From the NCBI RefSeq assembly GCF_001945395.1, contig NZ_MSXV01000028.1, forward strand, positions 1 to 61,334: DNA of 61,334 bases, given 5' to 3'. The notes under the pieces were generated by a model. That model did not search any database and had not been told where the DNA came from. It saw only the letters and a list, made by a program, of their open reading frames with translations. Position numbers and translations under genes: made by a program. This document shows, piece by piece, positions 9,035 to 18,309 of the stretch. This DNA is from Pseudomonas sp. PA15(2017). Lineage in GTDB: Bacteria > Pseudomonadota > Gammaproteobacteria > Pseudomonadales > Pseudomonadaceae. Position 1 is the stretch's first letter, and every line of letters starts with the position of its first letter.

Positions 9035-9706
9035 TCAGCGTGCCCGGTCGATGGCCGCGTCGATCAGCGGGCGTGAGCCCACCACGTCGGGAAACTTCTC
9101 GCCCTGGGCCAGGCGCGCCAGGGTGTGCTTCTCGTTCTCCTGGAACTCGATGGCGCGGTGGGCCAATGCCAGCGCCTGGGCGGGCGGTAGGATGACGATG
9201 CCGTTCTCGTCGGCGATCACCGCATCACCGGGGTGAATGACGACCCCGCCGCACTGTACCGCGGTACAGAACTCGCCTTCCTCACCCTTCACCCGCGTGG
9301 TGATGGCGCTGGCGCCCCACGACCACACCGGCACGCCGTGCTGGCGCAGCTCGCCCAGGTCGGTGACGTAGCCGTCGACGATGATCCCGGCGATGCCCGC
9401 CTGCTTGGCGGCATAGGCCATGGCACCACCCATGGCCGCGGTCACGCTTTCGCCGCAACGGTCGACCACCAGGAAGTCACCCGGCCTGGCGCAACCCATC
9501 GCGTAATGCAGGATGCCGCCGTCGGCGCCAGGCATCTTCACCGTCACCGCGGTGCCCACGGTGCGCACATTTTCGAAGTGCGCCCTGATTTGCGGGCTCA
9601 GTATGCCGGTGGTGATGAAGTGGCCGATGGTGGCGGGCTCGGCGCGCAAAAGAACGGAAAGTTCTTCTGGATTAATCGCCTCGGGAAGTGCTTCGATAAT
9701 ATACAT
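9035..9706 (-). CDS. RraA-family aldolase / decarboxylase
   Basis: A 223-residue protein of the RraA / HMG-CHA aldolase family (formerly called dimethylmenaquinone methyltransferase-like). Visible motifs are VDGYVTDL, the VVDRCGESVTAAMGG substrate loop with its GGAMA helix, and GDAVIADENGIVILP. Enzymes of this family cleave 4-hydroxy-4-methyl-2-oxoglutarate or 4-carboxy-4-hydroxy-2-oxoadipate, or decarboxylate oxaloacetate; true RNase E regulators are shorter. The gene is first in the TRAP system 2 operon and divergent from the LysR gene. The start is uncertain: 9706 gives the usual N terminus, but no strong ribosome-binding site is seen. Confidence 0.86.
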   Translation of the reverse strand: MYIIEALPEAINPEELSVLLRAEPATIGHFITTGILSPQIRAHFENVRTVGTAVTVKMPGADGGILHYAMGCARPGDFLVVDRCGESVTAAMGGAMAYAAKQAGIAGIIVDGYVTDLGELRQHGVPVWSWGASAITTRVKGEEGEFCTAVQCGGVVIHPGDAVIADENGIVILPPAQALALAHRAIEFQENEKHTLARLAQGEKFPDVVGSRPLIDAAIDRAR

Positions 9707-9813
9707 GCGCTGTTTAATTATTCGTTTTGGGCAAGAAGTGAGCTCGATCCTAGCAAGCATGTTTTTACGGCGATAATAAAAATCAGCGTACGGAAGAGGG
9801 GACGATTTTTATC
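9707..9813. promoter_or_regulatory. divergent promoter region of RraA-like gene and lysR
   Basis: An AT-rich 107-bp gap separates two divergently transcribed genes, the typical site of LysR-type operators with T-N11-A motifs. Individual -35/-10 boxes could not be assigned with confidence. Confidence 0.5.
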
Positions 9814-10734
9814 ATGCGAATTACCCTGATGCAGATCGAGGCCTTCTACTGGACGGCCCGATTGGGCGGTGTACACGCTGCATCTCGCCACCTTCATCTG
9901 ACCCAACCGGCCATTTCCTCACGCATTCGCGAGATGGAATCGCTGCTCAGCGTCAAGCTGTTCGACCGCAGCAAGCAGCGCATGACCCTCACCGCCGATG
10001 GCCATATCGCCTTGCGCCACGCCGAACTGGCGCTCAACAACAGCGTGAAACTGGAGCAGTTCGCTGCCAAGCAGAAGCAGCACCGCCGGCTGCGCCTTGG
10101 CGCCGACGAATGCTCGGCGATGGTTGGGCTGACCGCGGTGATCGCCGAGATCAAGGCGCACTTTCCCGAGATCACCCTGGAGATCACCATCGCCGTCGGC
10201 GCGGTGCTCAACCGCAAGCTCAACGACCACGAACTCGACCTGGCGCTGCTCACCAACCCCGCCACCCGCGAGGACGTCACCGACATCTTCATCGGCTGGA
10301 TGACCTTCCAGTGGGTCGCCGCCCCGCAGTTGGCCATCGACGCCGAGCCCTTCCTGCCCGAGCACGCCGCCGGCCATCCCATCGTCAGCCATTCGGCGCC
10401 CTCGACCCTGTACTCGGTGGTGGAGAACTGGCTCAAGGGCGGCAACGCACCGTCGGAAGCCTTCCACTCCAGCAACTCCCTGAGCTTCATGGCCAAGCTG
10501 GTTTCTGCCGGCCATGCCATCGGCATCCTGCCGGTGCCGCTGATCCGCGAAATGCTCGCCCTCAACCTGCTGAAAACCCTGCCCTGCGATCCGCCCATCC
10601 CGCCAGCGCGCTTCTGCCTCTCCTACATGACGGAAATGCCCGACATGCAGATCGATGCGCTGGTGGCGATTACCCGGGAAACGCTATTGCGGCAGAAGTT
10701 TTTGGTCGGCCCGGAGGTGATGGACGGCAACTGA
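9814..10734 (+). CDS. LysR-family transcriptional regulator
   Basis: A 306-residue LysR-type regulator. The N-terminal winged helix-turn-helix spans about residues 1-62 (FYWTARLGGVHAASRHLHLTQPAISSR is broken here as the recognition region HLHLTQPAISS), followed by the periplasmic-binding-protein-like effector domain. A GAAGAGGGG sequence precedes the ATG. Its divergent position next to the RraA-like gene and TRAP system 2 suggests it controls that operon and perhaps the neighbouring system 1. Confidence 0.93.
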   Translation: MRITLMQIEAFYWTARLGGVHAASRHLHLTQPAISSRIREMESLLSVKLFDRSKQRMTLTADGHIALRHAELALNNSVKLEQFAAKQKQHRRLRLGADECSAMVGLTAVIAEIKAHFPEITLEITIAVGAVLNRKLNDHELDLALLTNPATREDVTDIFIGWMTFQWVAAPQLAIDAEPFLPEHAAGHPIVSHSAPSTLYSVVENWLKGGNAPSEAFHSSNSLSFMAKLVSAGHAIGILPVPLIREMLALNLLKTLPCDPPIPPARFCLSYMTEMPDMQIDALVAITRETLLRQKFLVGPEVMDGN

Positions 10735-10754
10735 CCGAGTGCCTGAGCCTGGGG

Positions 10755-11585
10755 TCAGTCGAAGACCGCCGCCGTGTCGATGCGCCGCCAGACCGCTTCG
10801 GCAAAACTGTAGAGCGCGAACGCGATCAGGCCCGCGCCAATCAAACCCAGCCAGAAGGCGCCGAAGGGCAGGGATTGCAAGGCGTGCAGCGCGTCCTCGA
10901 GGCCGGGTGGGGAGGTGGGTTCATAACGGGTACCGCCGCTGAACAGCATGCCGGCCACCACCAGAAAGGACAGGCCGCGGGCGATGAGGCCCGCTTTGGA
11001 GATGGGCGTTACCCAGCGCATGACCTCGTCCGAGGCCGAGAAGTACTTTTCGAACTTGGCTTTCCAGCCCTTGATGATATGGGCGATACCGACGCCCAGG
11101 GGCACCAGCGCCACCAGGTACACCAGGTAGTTCGAATACTGCCAGCCCAGCATGCCGGAGAGAAAGTCTTCGCCGCCCCCGCCACCCCCGGAGGACTCGC
11201 CCAGCGAACTGCCCAGCAGGCCCAGCGTGAACAGGGTCAGCAGGCTGTAACTGATGGCGCCACCGACGAGGCCGGCACGCGCAGCGAGCCCCTTGGCGTC
11301 GGTGCCGTGGTCTTCCGGGTCGGTGATCGCCTGGGTCAGCCGCCAGGCGGCGTAGGCAATGAGCCCGACCACCATGATCCACAGTAGCGTCTCGCCGAAC
11401 GGTTGCCCCAGCAGTTGCGAGATGGCGCCTTTGGTGCCGACCGTCTCGCCGCTCCCCCAGGCCGCGAGCAGCGCGAAAGTGCCGATGATCAGGTACACCA
11501 CGCCGCGCGCCGCGTAGCCAGTCCGAGCGAGCCAGACGATACCTCGCGAGAGTTCGCCTTTGGCGTGAATGGCCGGGTTGTACAT
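10755..11585 (-). CDS. DUF1206 membrane protein
   Basis: A protein of about 276 residues with three DUF1206 repeats, each two hydrophobic helices, with the typical LARTGYAARGVVYLIIG entry motif repeated in altered form (AARAGLVGGAISY, ISKAGLIARGLSF). A glycine-rich loop (SSGGGGGGED) separates repeats two and three. The start at 11585 has AGGA at 8 bases; the ATG 9 bases upstream overlaps that site. Function is unknown. Confidence 0.85.
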   Translation of the reverse strand: MYNPAIHAKGELSRGIVWLARTGYAARGVVYLIIGTFALLAAWGSGETVGTKGAISQLLGQPFGETLLWIMVVGLIAYAAWRLTQAITDPEDHGTDAKGLAARAGLVGGAISYSLLTLFTLGLLGSSLGESSGGGGGGEDFLSGMLGWQYSNYLVYLVALVPLGVGIAHIIKGWKAKFEKYFSASDEVMRWVTPISKAGLIARGLSFLVVAGMLFSGGTRYEPTSPPGLEDALHALQSLPFGAFWLGLIGAGLIAFALYSFAEAVWRRIDTAAVFD

Positions 11586-11720
11586 GGTCAGCATCCTGAG
11601 TCGGTGAGCGTGATCGCGATGCAGTTGACACCCACGGGCGGATTGCGGTTTCGATTGATTGGCCAGCGGTTTCGGAAAGGCGTGCCAGCGGTGTCGAAAG
11701 ACCTGCCTGGCGCCAGAAAC

Positions 11721-11750
11721 GACAAAGCCCGCACAGGGCGGGCTTCGTGT
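11721..11750. terminator. terminator after tRNA-Arg
   Basis: An inverted repeat (ACAAAGCCCGC / GCGGGCTTCGTGT) lies 41 bases beyond the 3' end of the tRNA on the minus strand. Confidence 0.75.
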
Positions 11751-11791
11751 TGCGTTTCCTGGTCACCTCTCGGATGACGGAAACAAAGATC

Positions 11792-11868
11792 TGGCGCACC
11801 AGGCGGGATTCGAACCCACGACCCCTGCCTTCGGAGGGCAGTACTCTATCCAGCTGAGCTACTGGTGC
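11792..11868 (-). tRNA. tRNA-Arg, anticodon CCG
   Basis: A 77-base cloverleaf: acceptor stem GCACCAG/CTGGTGC, D-loop with AGCTGGATAGAG, anticodon loop CTCCGAA with anticodon CCG, T-loop GGTTCGAATCC, and encoded CCA. No integrase lies next to it, so it does not appear to be an occupied attachment site. Confidence 0.97.
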
Positions 11869-12214
11869 GTTGCGGGGCGCAATCATACGCATGTCGCTGG
11901 CGTGCGTCCATGCTGGGCGAGGGGCTCATTTGGTGGGCCTTGGCAGCAGGTTTGCGCTATAAGAAAAGCCAGCCCGATTCCCGCCCATCTACGGGCTGTT
12001 AATTTTCTCGAACAGGCTATTGCCCTTTGACCGAGCTGATCTTAGGATCTGTTTGATATTTCAAACGTCCGTGTCGGCTAAGCTGAACTCCCGATTACAC
12101 ATGCCGTTCGAACAGCCATGCAGTGGCTAATCTGTCGCTCATCCATACCTGGGTTCGCTCCCAGCTTCTTTCGTCATCTCCTGGCGCCGTGGTGCCGGGA
12201 TAGAGGAGATCGCC
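11869..12214. other. intergenic region upstream of gabD
   Basis: About 345 bp without a gene, holding the tRNA promoter on the minus strand and the gabD promoter on the plus strand. Positions 12044-12073 resemble one arm of the 19-bp hairpin at 45791-45841. No confident promoter boxes were assigned. Confidence 0.45.
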
Positions 12215-13663
12215 ATGCAACTGAAAGACGCGCAACTGTTCCGCCAGCAGGCTTTCGTCAACGGCGCCTGGGCTGATGCCGACAGCGGCCAGACCATCAA
12301 GGTAACCAACCCGGCCACTGGCGACGTCATCGGCAGCGTGCCGAAGATGGGCGCAGCCGAAACCCGCCGTGCCATCGAAGCGGCCGACAAGGCCCTGCCG
12401 GCCTGGCGTGCACTGACCGCCAAGGAGCGTTCCGCCAAGCTGCGTCGCTGGTATGAGCTGATGCTCGAGAACCAGGAAGACCTGGCGCGCCTGATGACCA
12501 TCGAGCAGGGCAAGCCATTGGCCGAAGCCAAGGGCGAAATCGCCTACGCGGCGTCCTTCATCGAGTGGTTCGCCGAAGAAGCCAAGCGCGTGTATGGCGA
12601 CACCATTCCGGGCCACCAGGCCGACAAGCGCCTGATCGTCATCAAGCAGCCGATCGGCGTTACCGCGGCCATCACGCCGTGGAACTTCCCCGCGGCGATG
12701 ATCACCCGCAAGGCTGGCCCGGCCCTGGCTGCTGGCTGCACCATGGTGCTCAAGCCCGCTTCGCAAACCCCGTACTCCGCCCTGGCCCTGGCCGAACTGG
12801 CGACCCGTGCCGGCATCCCGGCTGGCGTGTTCAGCGTGGTGACCGGCAGTGCCGGTGAAGTGGGCGGCGAGCTGACCGGCAACCCGATCGTGCGCAAGCT
12901 GTCGTTCACCGGTTCGACCGAGATCGGTCGCCAGCTGATGGCCGAGTGCGCTCAGGACATCAAGAAGGTGTCCCTGGAGCTGGGCGGCAACGCACCTTTC
13001 ATCGTGTTCGACGACGCTGACCTGGACAAGGCCATCGAAGGCGCGATCATCTCCAAGTACCGCAACAACGGCCAGACCTGCGTGTGCGCCAACCGCATCT
13101 ACGTGCAGGACGGCGTCTACGAGGCCTTCGCCGAGAAGCTCAAGGTCGCGGTCGAGAAGCTGAAGATCGGTAACGGTCTGGAAGACGGCACCACCACTGG
13201 CCCGCTGATCGACGAGAAGGCCGTGGCCAAGGTCAAGGAGCACATCGAGGACGCCGTTTCCAAAGGCGCCAAGATTCTCTCCGGCGGCAAGACCCACGCC
13301 CTGGGCGGCACGTTCTTCGAGCCGACCATTCTGGCCGACGTGCCGAAGAACGCGCTGGTCTCCAAGGACGAAACCTTCGGCCCGCTGGCGCCGCTGTTCC
13401 GTTTCAAGGACGAAGCCGAAGTGATCGCCATGGCCAACGACACCGAGTTCGGCCTGGCCTCCTACTTCTACGCCCGTGACCTCTCCCGCGTGTTCCGTGT
13501 GGCCGAGGCGCTGGAATACGGTATGGTCGGCATCAACACCGGCCTGATCTCCAACGAAGTGGCACCGTTCGGCGGCATCAAGGCCTCGGGCCTGGGCCGT
13601 GAAGGCTCCAAGTACGGCATCGAGGATTACCTGGAAATCAAGTACCTCTGCCTGAGCATCTAG
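12215..13663 (+). CDS. gabD: NAD(P)-dependent succinate-semialdehyde dehydrogenase
   Basis: A 482-residue aldehyde dehydrogenase. It shows ITPWNFPAAMITRK, the cofactor turn FTGSTEIGRQL, the catalytic Glu in LELGGNAPF and the catalytic Cys in NNGQTCVCANR, plus ETFGPLAP. Length and the FVNGAWADADSG start match GabD. It oxidises succinic semialdehyde to succinate in the GABA pathway. An AGAGGAG site precedes the ATG. gabT follows after 250 bases in the same direction. Confidence 0.96.
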   Translation: MQLKDAQLFRQQAFVNGAWADADSGQTIKVTNPATGDVIGSVPKMGAAETRRAIEAADKALPAWRALTAKERSAKLRRWYELMLENQEDLARLMTIEQGKPLAEAKGEIAYAASFIEWFAEEAKRVYGDTIPGHQADKRLIVIKQPIGVTAAITPWNFPAAMITRKAGPALAAGCTMVLKPASQTPYSALALAELATRAGIPAGVFSVVTGSAGEVGGELTGNPIVRKLSFTGSTEIGRQLMAECAQDIKKVSLELGGNAPFIVFDDADLDKAIEGAIISKYRNNGQTCVCANRIYVQDGVYEAFAEKLKVAVEKLKIGNGLEDGTTTGPLIDEKAVAKVKEHIEDAVSKGAKILSGGKTHALGGTFFEPTILADVPKNALVSKDETFGPLAPLFRFKDEAEVIAMANDTEFGLASYFYARDLSRVFRVAEALEYGMVGINTGLISNEVAPFGGIKASGLGREGSKYGIEDYLEIKYLCLSI

Positions 13664-13913
13664 GTAGTCGCTACTGCGCTTCGGTGATGCTGCGTTAGCC
13701 CTTGTGACCCACATGGATGTGGGAAATGCCGCTACCCGCAGGAGCGGGTGCGGCCCTGACCTTCGCTCGCTACGCTCCGATAGTGCGTGAAAGCAAAAAG
13801 TAGTCCCTGTGATCGGGGCGAGTGTTGCAGTCGATCATCGTATGCTGCGACGGCGCTGACCCGGTCATTTCATCCTTGAACCACACCGACGATGAGCGGT
13901 GAATGAGGAAGCC

Positions 13914-15194
13914 ATGAGCAAGACCAACGAATCCCTGCTGCAACGCCGCCAGGCCGCCGTACCGCGCGGTGTCGGCCAGATCCACCCGATCGTCGCCGAG
14001 CGCGCCGAGAACGCCACCGTGTGGGACGTCGAAGGCCGCGAGTACATCGACTTCGCCGGCGGTATCGCCGTACTGAACACCGGCCACCTGCACCCGAAAG
14101 TGGTCGCCGCCGTTCAGGAGCAACTGACCAAGCTGACCCACACCTGCTTCCAGGTGCTGGCCTATGAGCCCTACATCGAGCTGTGCGAAGAAATCGCCAA
14201 GCGCGTACCGGGCGACTTCGCCAAGAAGACCCTGCTGGTCACCTCCGGCTCCGAAGCCGTCGAGAACGCCGTGAAGATCGCCCGCGCCGCCACCGGCCGT
14301 GCTGGGGTGATCGCCTTCACCGGCGCCTACCACGGCCGCACCATGATGACCCTGTCGCTGACCGGCAAGGTGGCGCCGTACTCCGCTGGCATGGGCCTGA
14401 TGCCTGCTGGCGTGTACCGTGCCATCGCGCCGTGCGAGCTGCATGGCGTCAGCGAAGACGAGTCCATCGCCAGCATCGAGCGCATCTTCAAGAACGATGC
14501 TCAGCCCCAGGACATCGCCGCGATCATCATCGAGCCGGTGCAGGGTGAGGGTGGTTTCTACGTCAACTCGCCAGCTTTCATGCAGCGCCTGCGTGCCTTG
14601 TGCGACCAGCACGGCATCCTGCTGATCGCTGACGAAGTGCAGACCGGCGCTGGCCGTACCGGCACCTTCTTCGCCACCGAGCAACTGGGCGTGGTGCCGG
14701 ACCTGACCACCTTCGCCAAGTCCGTCGGCGGCGGCTTTCCTATCTCCGGCGTCAGCGGCAAGGCCGAGATCATGGACAAGATCGCCCCCGGTGGCCTGGG
14801 CGGCACCTATGCCGGCAGCCCGATCGCCTGCGCTGCAGCCCTGGCCGTACTCAAGGTGTTCGACGAAGAGAAGCTGCTGGATCGCTCCAACGCCGTTGGC
14901 GAGAAGCTCAAGGCTGGCCTGCGTGACATCGCCGCCAAGCACAAGGTGATCGGCGACGTGCGCGGCCTGGGTTCGATGGTCGCCATCGAGCTGTTCGACG
15001 GCGGCGACCACAGCAAGCCGGCTGCCGAGCTGACGGGCAAGATCGTCGCCAAGGCGCGCGAGAAGGGCCTGATCCTGCTGTCGTGCGGCACCTACTACAA
15101 CGTGGTGCGCTTCCTGATGCCGGTGACCATCCCGGATGCCCAGCTGGAAAAAGGCATCGCCATCGTCGCCGAGTGCTTCGACGAGCTGGCGTAA
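13914..15194 (+). CDS. gabT: 4-aminobutyrate--2-oxoglutarate transaminase
   Basis: A 426-residue class III aminotransferase with GSEAVENAVKIARAATGR for cofactor phosphate binding, AYHGRTMMTLSLTGK, the LLIADEVQTGAGRTG aspartate motif, and the PLP lysine in FAKSVGGGFPISGV. It transfers the amino group of GABA to 2-oxoglutarate, giving succinic semialdehyde for GabD. The start at 13914 is preceded by GAGGA; the in-frame ATG 15 bases upstream would include that site in the coding sequence. Confidence 0.96.
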   Translation: MSKTNESLLQRRQAAVPRGVGQIHPIVAERAENATVWDVEGREYIDFAGGIAVLNTGHLHPKVVAAVQEQLTKLTHTCFQVLAYEPYIELCEEIAKRVPGDFAKKTLLVTSGSEAVENAVKIARAATGRAGVIAFTGAYHGRTMMTLSLTGKVAPYSAGMGLMPAGVYRAIAPCELHGVSEDESIASIERIFKNDAQPQDIAAIIIEPVQGEGGFYVNSPAFMQRLRALCDQHGILLIADEVQTGAGRTGTFFATEQLGVVPDLTTFAKSVGGGFPISGVSGKAEIMDKIAPGGLGGTYAGSPIACAAALAVLKVFDEEKLLDRSNAVGEKLKAGLRDIAAKHKVIGDVRGLGSMVAIELFDGGDHSKPAAELTGKIVAKAREKGLILLSCGTYYNVVRFLMPVTIPDAQLEKGIAIVAECFDELA

Positions 15195-15208
15195 GCCACG
15201 GCATTGAA

Positions 15209-15237
15209 AAGGACCCGCTTCGGCGGGTCTTTTTTTG
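15209..15237 (+). terminator. terminator after gabT
   Basis: The stem GACCCGC-TTCG-GCGGGTC is followed by eight T residues, 16 bases after the gabT stop. Confidence 0.92.
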
Positions 15238-15500
15238 CCTGCGGTTCATGCCACCGCCTGTAGCCGGACGTTGCAGCGCCGAACCAGGCCACGGCAACCT
15301 GTGGCGCATAGCGGCCGCAGGAAAATGTGCCGAAAGCCCGCCGCAAGCGTCTCCTCTCTTGCTCGAAACGGCCTGCTGCCGCCATGCTCCATCAAGCCCT
15401 CTTGGGCGGGATCATTGTGCGCGTGTGTTGGTCAAAGCTCGCTGTGCATGCCCGCATGCGGCTGCAAATCGCTCCCAGGTTCTCAAGGATATCGGTGTAG

Positions 15501-16577
15501 ATGACTGACTACGATCTGTTGCTGGTAGGCGCAGGCCCGGCCCATCTCGGGGTACTGCGACGCTGGGCGCTGATCGAGCGGCCGGCGGGTCGTATCGCCC
15601 TGATGGCGGGTGCCGAGCACACCTGGCACGCCGGCATGTTGCCGGGGCTGGTCGGCGGCCGCTATTCGCCGGAGGATTGCCAGATCGGCCTGGGCGCGCT
15701 GTGCCAGGCCGCGCAGGTCGAGCTGATCGTCGCCCCCGTTGCCGCGCTGGACGCCGCGACACGTCAGCTGACGTTGCAAGATGGTCGCGTTTTGCTGGGC
15801 AACTGGCTGTCGCTCAACGTGGGTGACCGGGTCGCCTGTCCACCACGCGAGGGCGAGGGGATGGACGTGCTGGCGGTGAAGCCGGTCGATCAATTCATCA
15901 CCGGCTGGCAGGCCTGGCAGCGTGACCCGCAACCGCTGGCGATTCTCGGCGGCGGCGTGGCGGGGGTGGAAATGGCCCTGGCCCTCGCCGGCCAGGTGCC
16001 GCAGCTGGCGCTGTTCTGCGGTGAGCCACTGTTGGCCGGCCACTGTGCCGGTTTGCGCATGCGCGCCTGGGGCCATCTGCGCATGCGCCGCGTGCAGGTG
16101 CGCGAGCATTGCCCGATCAGCCGCATCGACGGCAACTGCCTGATCAGCGGTGAGGCGTCCGTGTGGCATGGCAGCCGCCTGTTGCTGGCCAGTGGCGCCC
16201 AGGCGCTGTTGTGGATCGCGGCCAGCGGCCTGAGCTGCGACGGCGACGGCTTCGTGAACACCGCGCCCACGTTGCAAAGCCATTCCCACCCACAGGTGTT
16301 CGCTGTGGGGGATTGCGCCAACCTGCCCGGCGTGCGCAAGAGCGGCTTGTATTCGATGCGCCAGGTGCCGGTGCTTGCCGCCAACCTGGCAGCGGCCTTG
16401 CGCGGCGGCGCGCTGCGTGACTACAAGGCGCGTGGCCAGCGCCCCCTGCTACTGGCCAGTGGTGACGGTGGTGCGCTGCTGGGCTGGCAGCAGTGGAGTG
16501 CCGGCGGCCAGCTTTACGGACGCTGCAAGGACTACTTCGACCGCTCCTTCGTCAAGCGCCACCGCCTCGAACGCTGA
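15501..16577 (+). CDS. NDH-2-like FAD/NAD(P) oxidoreductase
   Basis: A 358-residue two-dinucleotide-binding-domain flavoprotein. The FAD-binding LLLVGAGPAHLGVL motif is at the N terminus, a second GGGVAGVEMALAL motif lies near residue 150, and HPQVFAVGDCA closes the FAD site. It most resembles the pyridine nucleotide-disulfide oxidoreductase domain that is fused to selenophosphate synthetase (SelD) in some bacteria; here it ends without a SelD domain. The electron acceptor is unknown. It stands alone between gabT and the chemoreceptor gene, without a strong ribosome-binding site. Confidence 0.75.
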   Translation: MTDYDLLLVGAGPAHLGVLRRWALIERPAGRIALMAGAEHTWHAGMLPGLVGGRYSPEDCQIGLGALCQAAQVELIVAPVAALDAATRQLTLQDGRVLLGNWLSLNVGDRVACPPREGEGMDVLAVKPVDQFITGWQAWQRDPQPLAILGGGVAGVEMALALAGQVPQLALFCGEPLLAGHCAGLRMRAWGHLRMRRVQVREHCPISRIDGNCLISGEASVWHGSRLLLASGAQALLWIAASGLSCDGDGFVNTAPTLQSHSHPQVFAVGDCANLPGVRKSGLYSMRQVPVLAANLAAALRGGALRDYKARGQRPLLLASGDGGALLGWQQWSAGGQLYGRCKDYFDRSFVKRHRLER

Positions 16578-16747
16578 GCGCGTCCGCCGCTCTGCTACCA
16601 AAGTGCCATGGCACGGCGCATCATGGGGTGGTCAACTGACCGAATTGGTTTCGGCCTACGGATTTGCCCCATGCGGTCGATCTACTGAACAAGGGCCGCT
16701 AGGCCAGTCGCTCGTATCACCCCACAATAAGAAAGACGAGGTTCGCC

Positions 16748-18309
16748 ATGGACGCTGGAATGACTCGTGACCGGCTCGCGCTGGCCCTGCACGTGGTCGG
16801 CCTGCTGGCGCTGCTGCTGGTTTGGCTGCAGGTGCAGATGCCGGTCTATGTCGGCGTGATCGCCTTGCTGGCCTTGGCGCTGTGGCCCTGGCTCGGCCCC
16901 TGGCGGCGCCCTGCCCCGGCGACGGCAGCAGCCGCCCCAGCGGTTTCGCTGGATGCATTGAGCCAGAGCCTGTCGCAGCACACCTGCCATAACGCGCTGT
17001 CCGCGGCCCAGGTGGCGTTCACCGTGCAGCAACTGGCTGGCCGGCTGCAGTCGCAGTTGGTGGCGGTCGAGCAGATCAGCGAGGGCGCCCATGCCGTGAC
17101 CCGCACCGAGCAGAGCAACGCCGAGCGCGCCGGACAGACCCTCGGTGCCGCGCAGACGGTGCGTGCCAGCAGCGCCAGCGGCCAGACCGAACTGCAGCAG
17201 GCCATCGGCCGCATGCAGCAGCTCAGTGTCCAGGCCGCCGCCAGCCGCGAGTTGATCGACGGCCTTGGCGCGCGTACCGAGCAGATCGAACAGGTCACCC
17301 AGGTAATCCAGTCCATCGCCAGCCAGACCAACCTGCTGGCGCTCAATGCCGCCATCGAGGCTGCGCGAGCCGGTGAGCAGGGCCGTGGTTTCGCGGTGGT
17401 CGCCGACGAGGTGCGCAGCCTGGGCGTACCGCCAGCGCTACCGGTGAGGTGGGGCAGATGATCGCCGATATCCGCCAACAGAGTGCGGCGGTGGTCAGCC
17501 ATATCCAGCGTCAGGCCGAGGAGCTCGAAGCGGCCGCCCGGCAGGTCGAATTCACCGGCGAGCAACTACGCGGCATCGCCGACCTGGCCGCTGATGTCGA
17601 CACCCAGGTGGAACAGATCAGCGCTGGCACGGCGAGCAACCACGGGCATCTGGCCGAGCTGCTGGTGGCGGTCGAGCAACTGCGCGGCGACGTGCGCAGC
17701 AGCGAGGACCAGACCCGCCAATTGGGCAAGGCCGCCGAGCAGCTGGTCGGCCAGGCGGAAAGCGTCAGCGAGCAGTTGGCCAGCGTCGGGCTCGATGACT
17801 ACCACCAGCGCATCTACGACCTCGCCCTGGAGGGCGCCGCCGCGATTGCCCGGCAGTTCGAGGCCGATATCCAGGCCGGGCGCATCAGCCTCGCGGATCT
17901 GTTCGACCGCCAGTACCAGCCGATCCCGGACAGCTTCCCGGCCAAATTCCGCACGCGCTTCGACAGCTACGCCGATGGCGTGCTGCCGGCCATTCAGGAG
18001 CCGCTGCTCAAGCGTCATGAAGGCCTGGTGTTCGCCATCGCCACCACGCCGGAAGGTTACGTGCCGACCCACAATCAGGCCTTCAACCATCCGCCCACCG
18101 GCGATCGCGCCGTGGACACCGTGAAGAGCCGCAGCAAGCGGCTGTTCAACGACCGCACCGGCATTCGTTGCGGCAGCCACCAACAGCGCGTGCTGCTGCA
18201 GACCTACATGCGCGACACCGGCGAACTGATGCACGACCTGTCGGTGCCGATCCATGTGCAGGGCAAGCATTGGGGCGGCTTGCGCCTGGGTTACCGGCCG
18301 GAGCCGTGA
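16748..18309 (+). pseudogene. methyl-accepting chemotaxis protein, frameshifted
   Basis: The first frame (16748-17461) gives two hydrophobic N-terminal helices, a coiled coil and the signalling hairpin tip ([20 protein letters not shown], then [11 protein letters not shown]). Straight after that the frame breaks near 17422: the normal continuation [12 protein letters not shown] is encoded one frame over, and 4 bases appear to be missing. The second frame (from about 17424 to 18309) supplies the rest of the hairpin and a C-terminal sensor-like domain of about 170 residues. With the 4 bases restored the product would be 521 residues. As read, it makes a truncated protein without the return coiled coil. 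A sequencing error is possible. Confidence 0.85.

Noticed and set aside
9035..9706. RraA-like gene considered as the RNase E inhibitor RraA
   Set aside because: It is longer than true RraA and sits first in a TRAP operon with a LysR regulator, which fits the aldolase branch.
11792..11868. tRNA-Arg considered as an occupied attachment site
   Set aside because: No integrase, no composition change and no duplicated tRNA 3' end next to it.
12095..13714. A 539-codon open frame opposite gabD
   Set aside because: It is the antisense shadow of a high-GC gene; it has no ribosome-binding site or recognisable domain.
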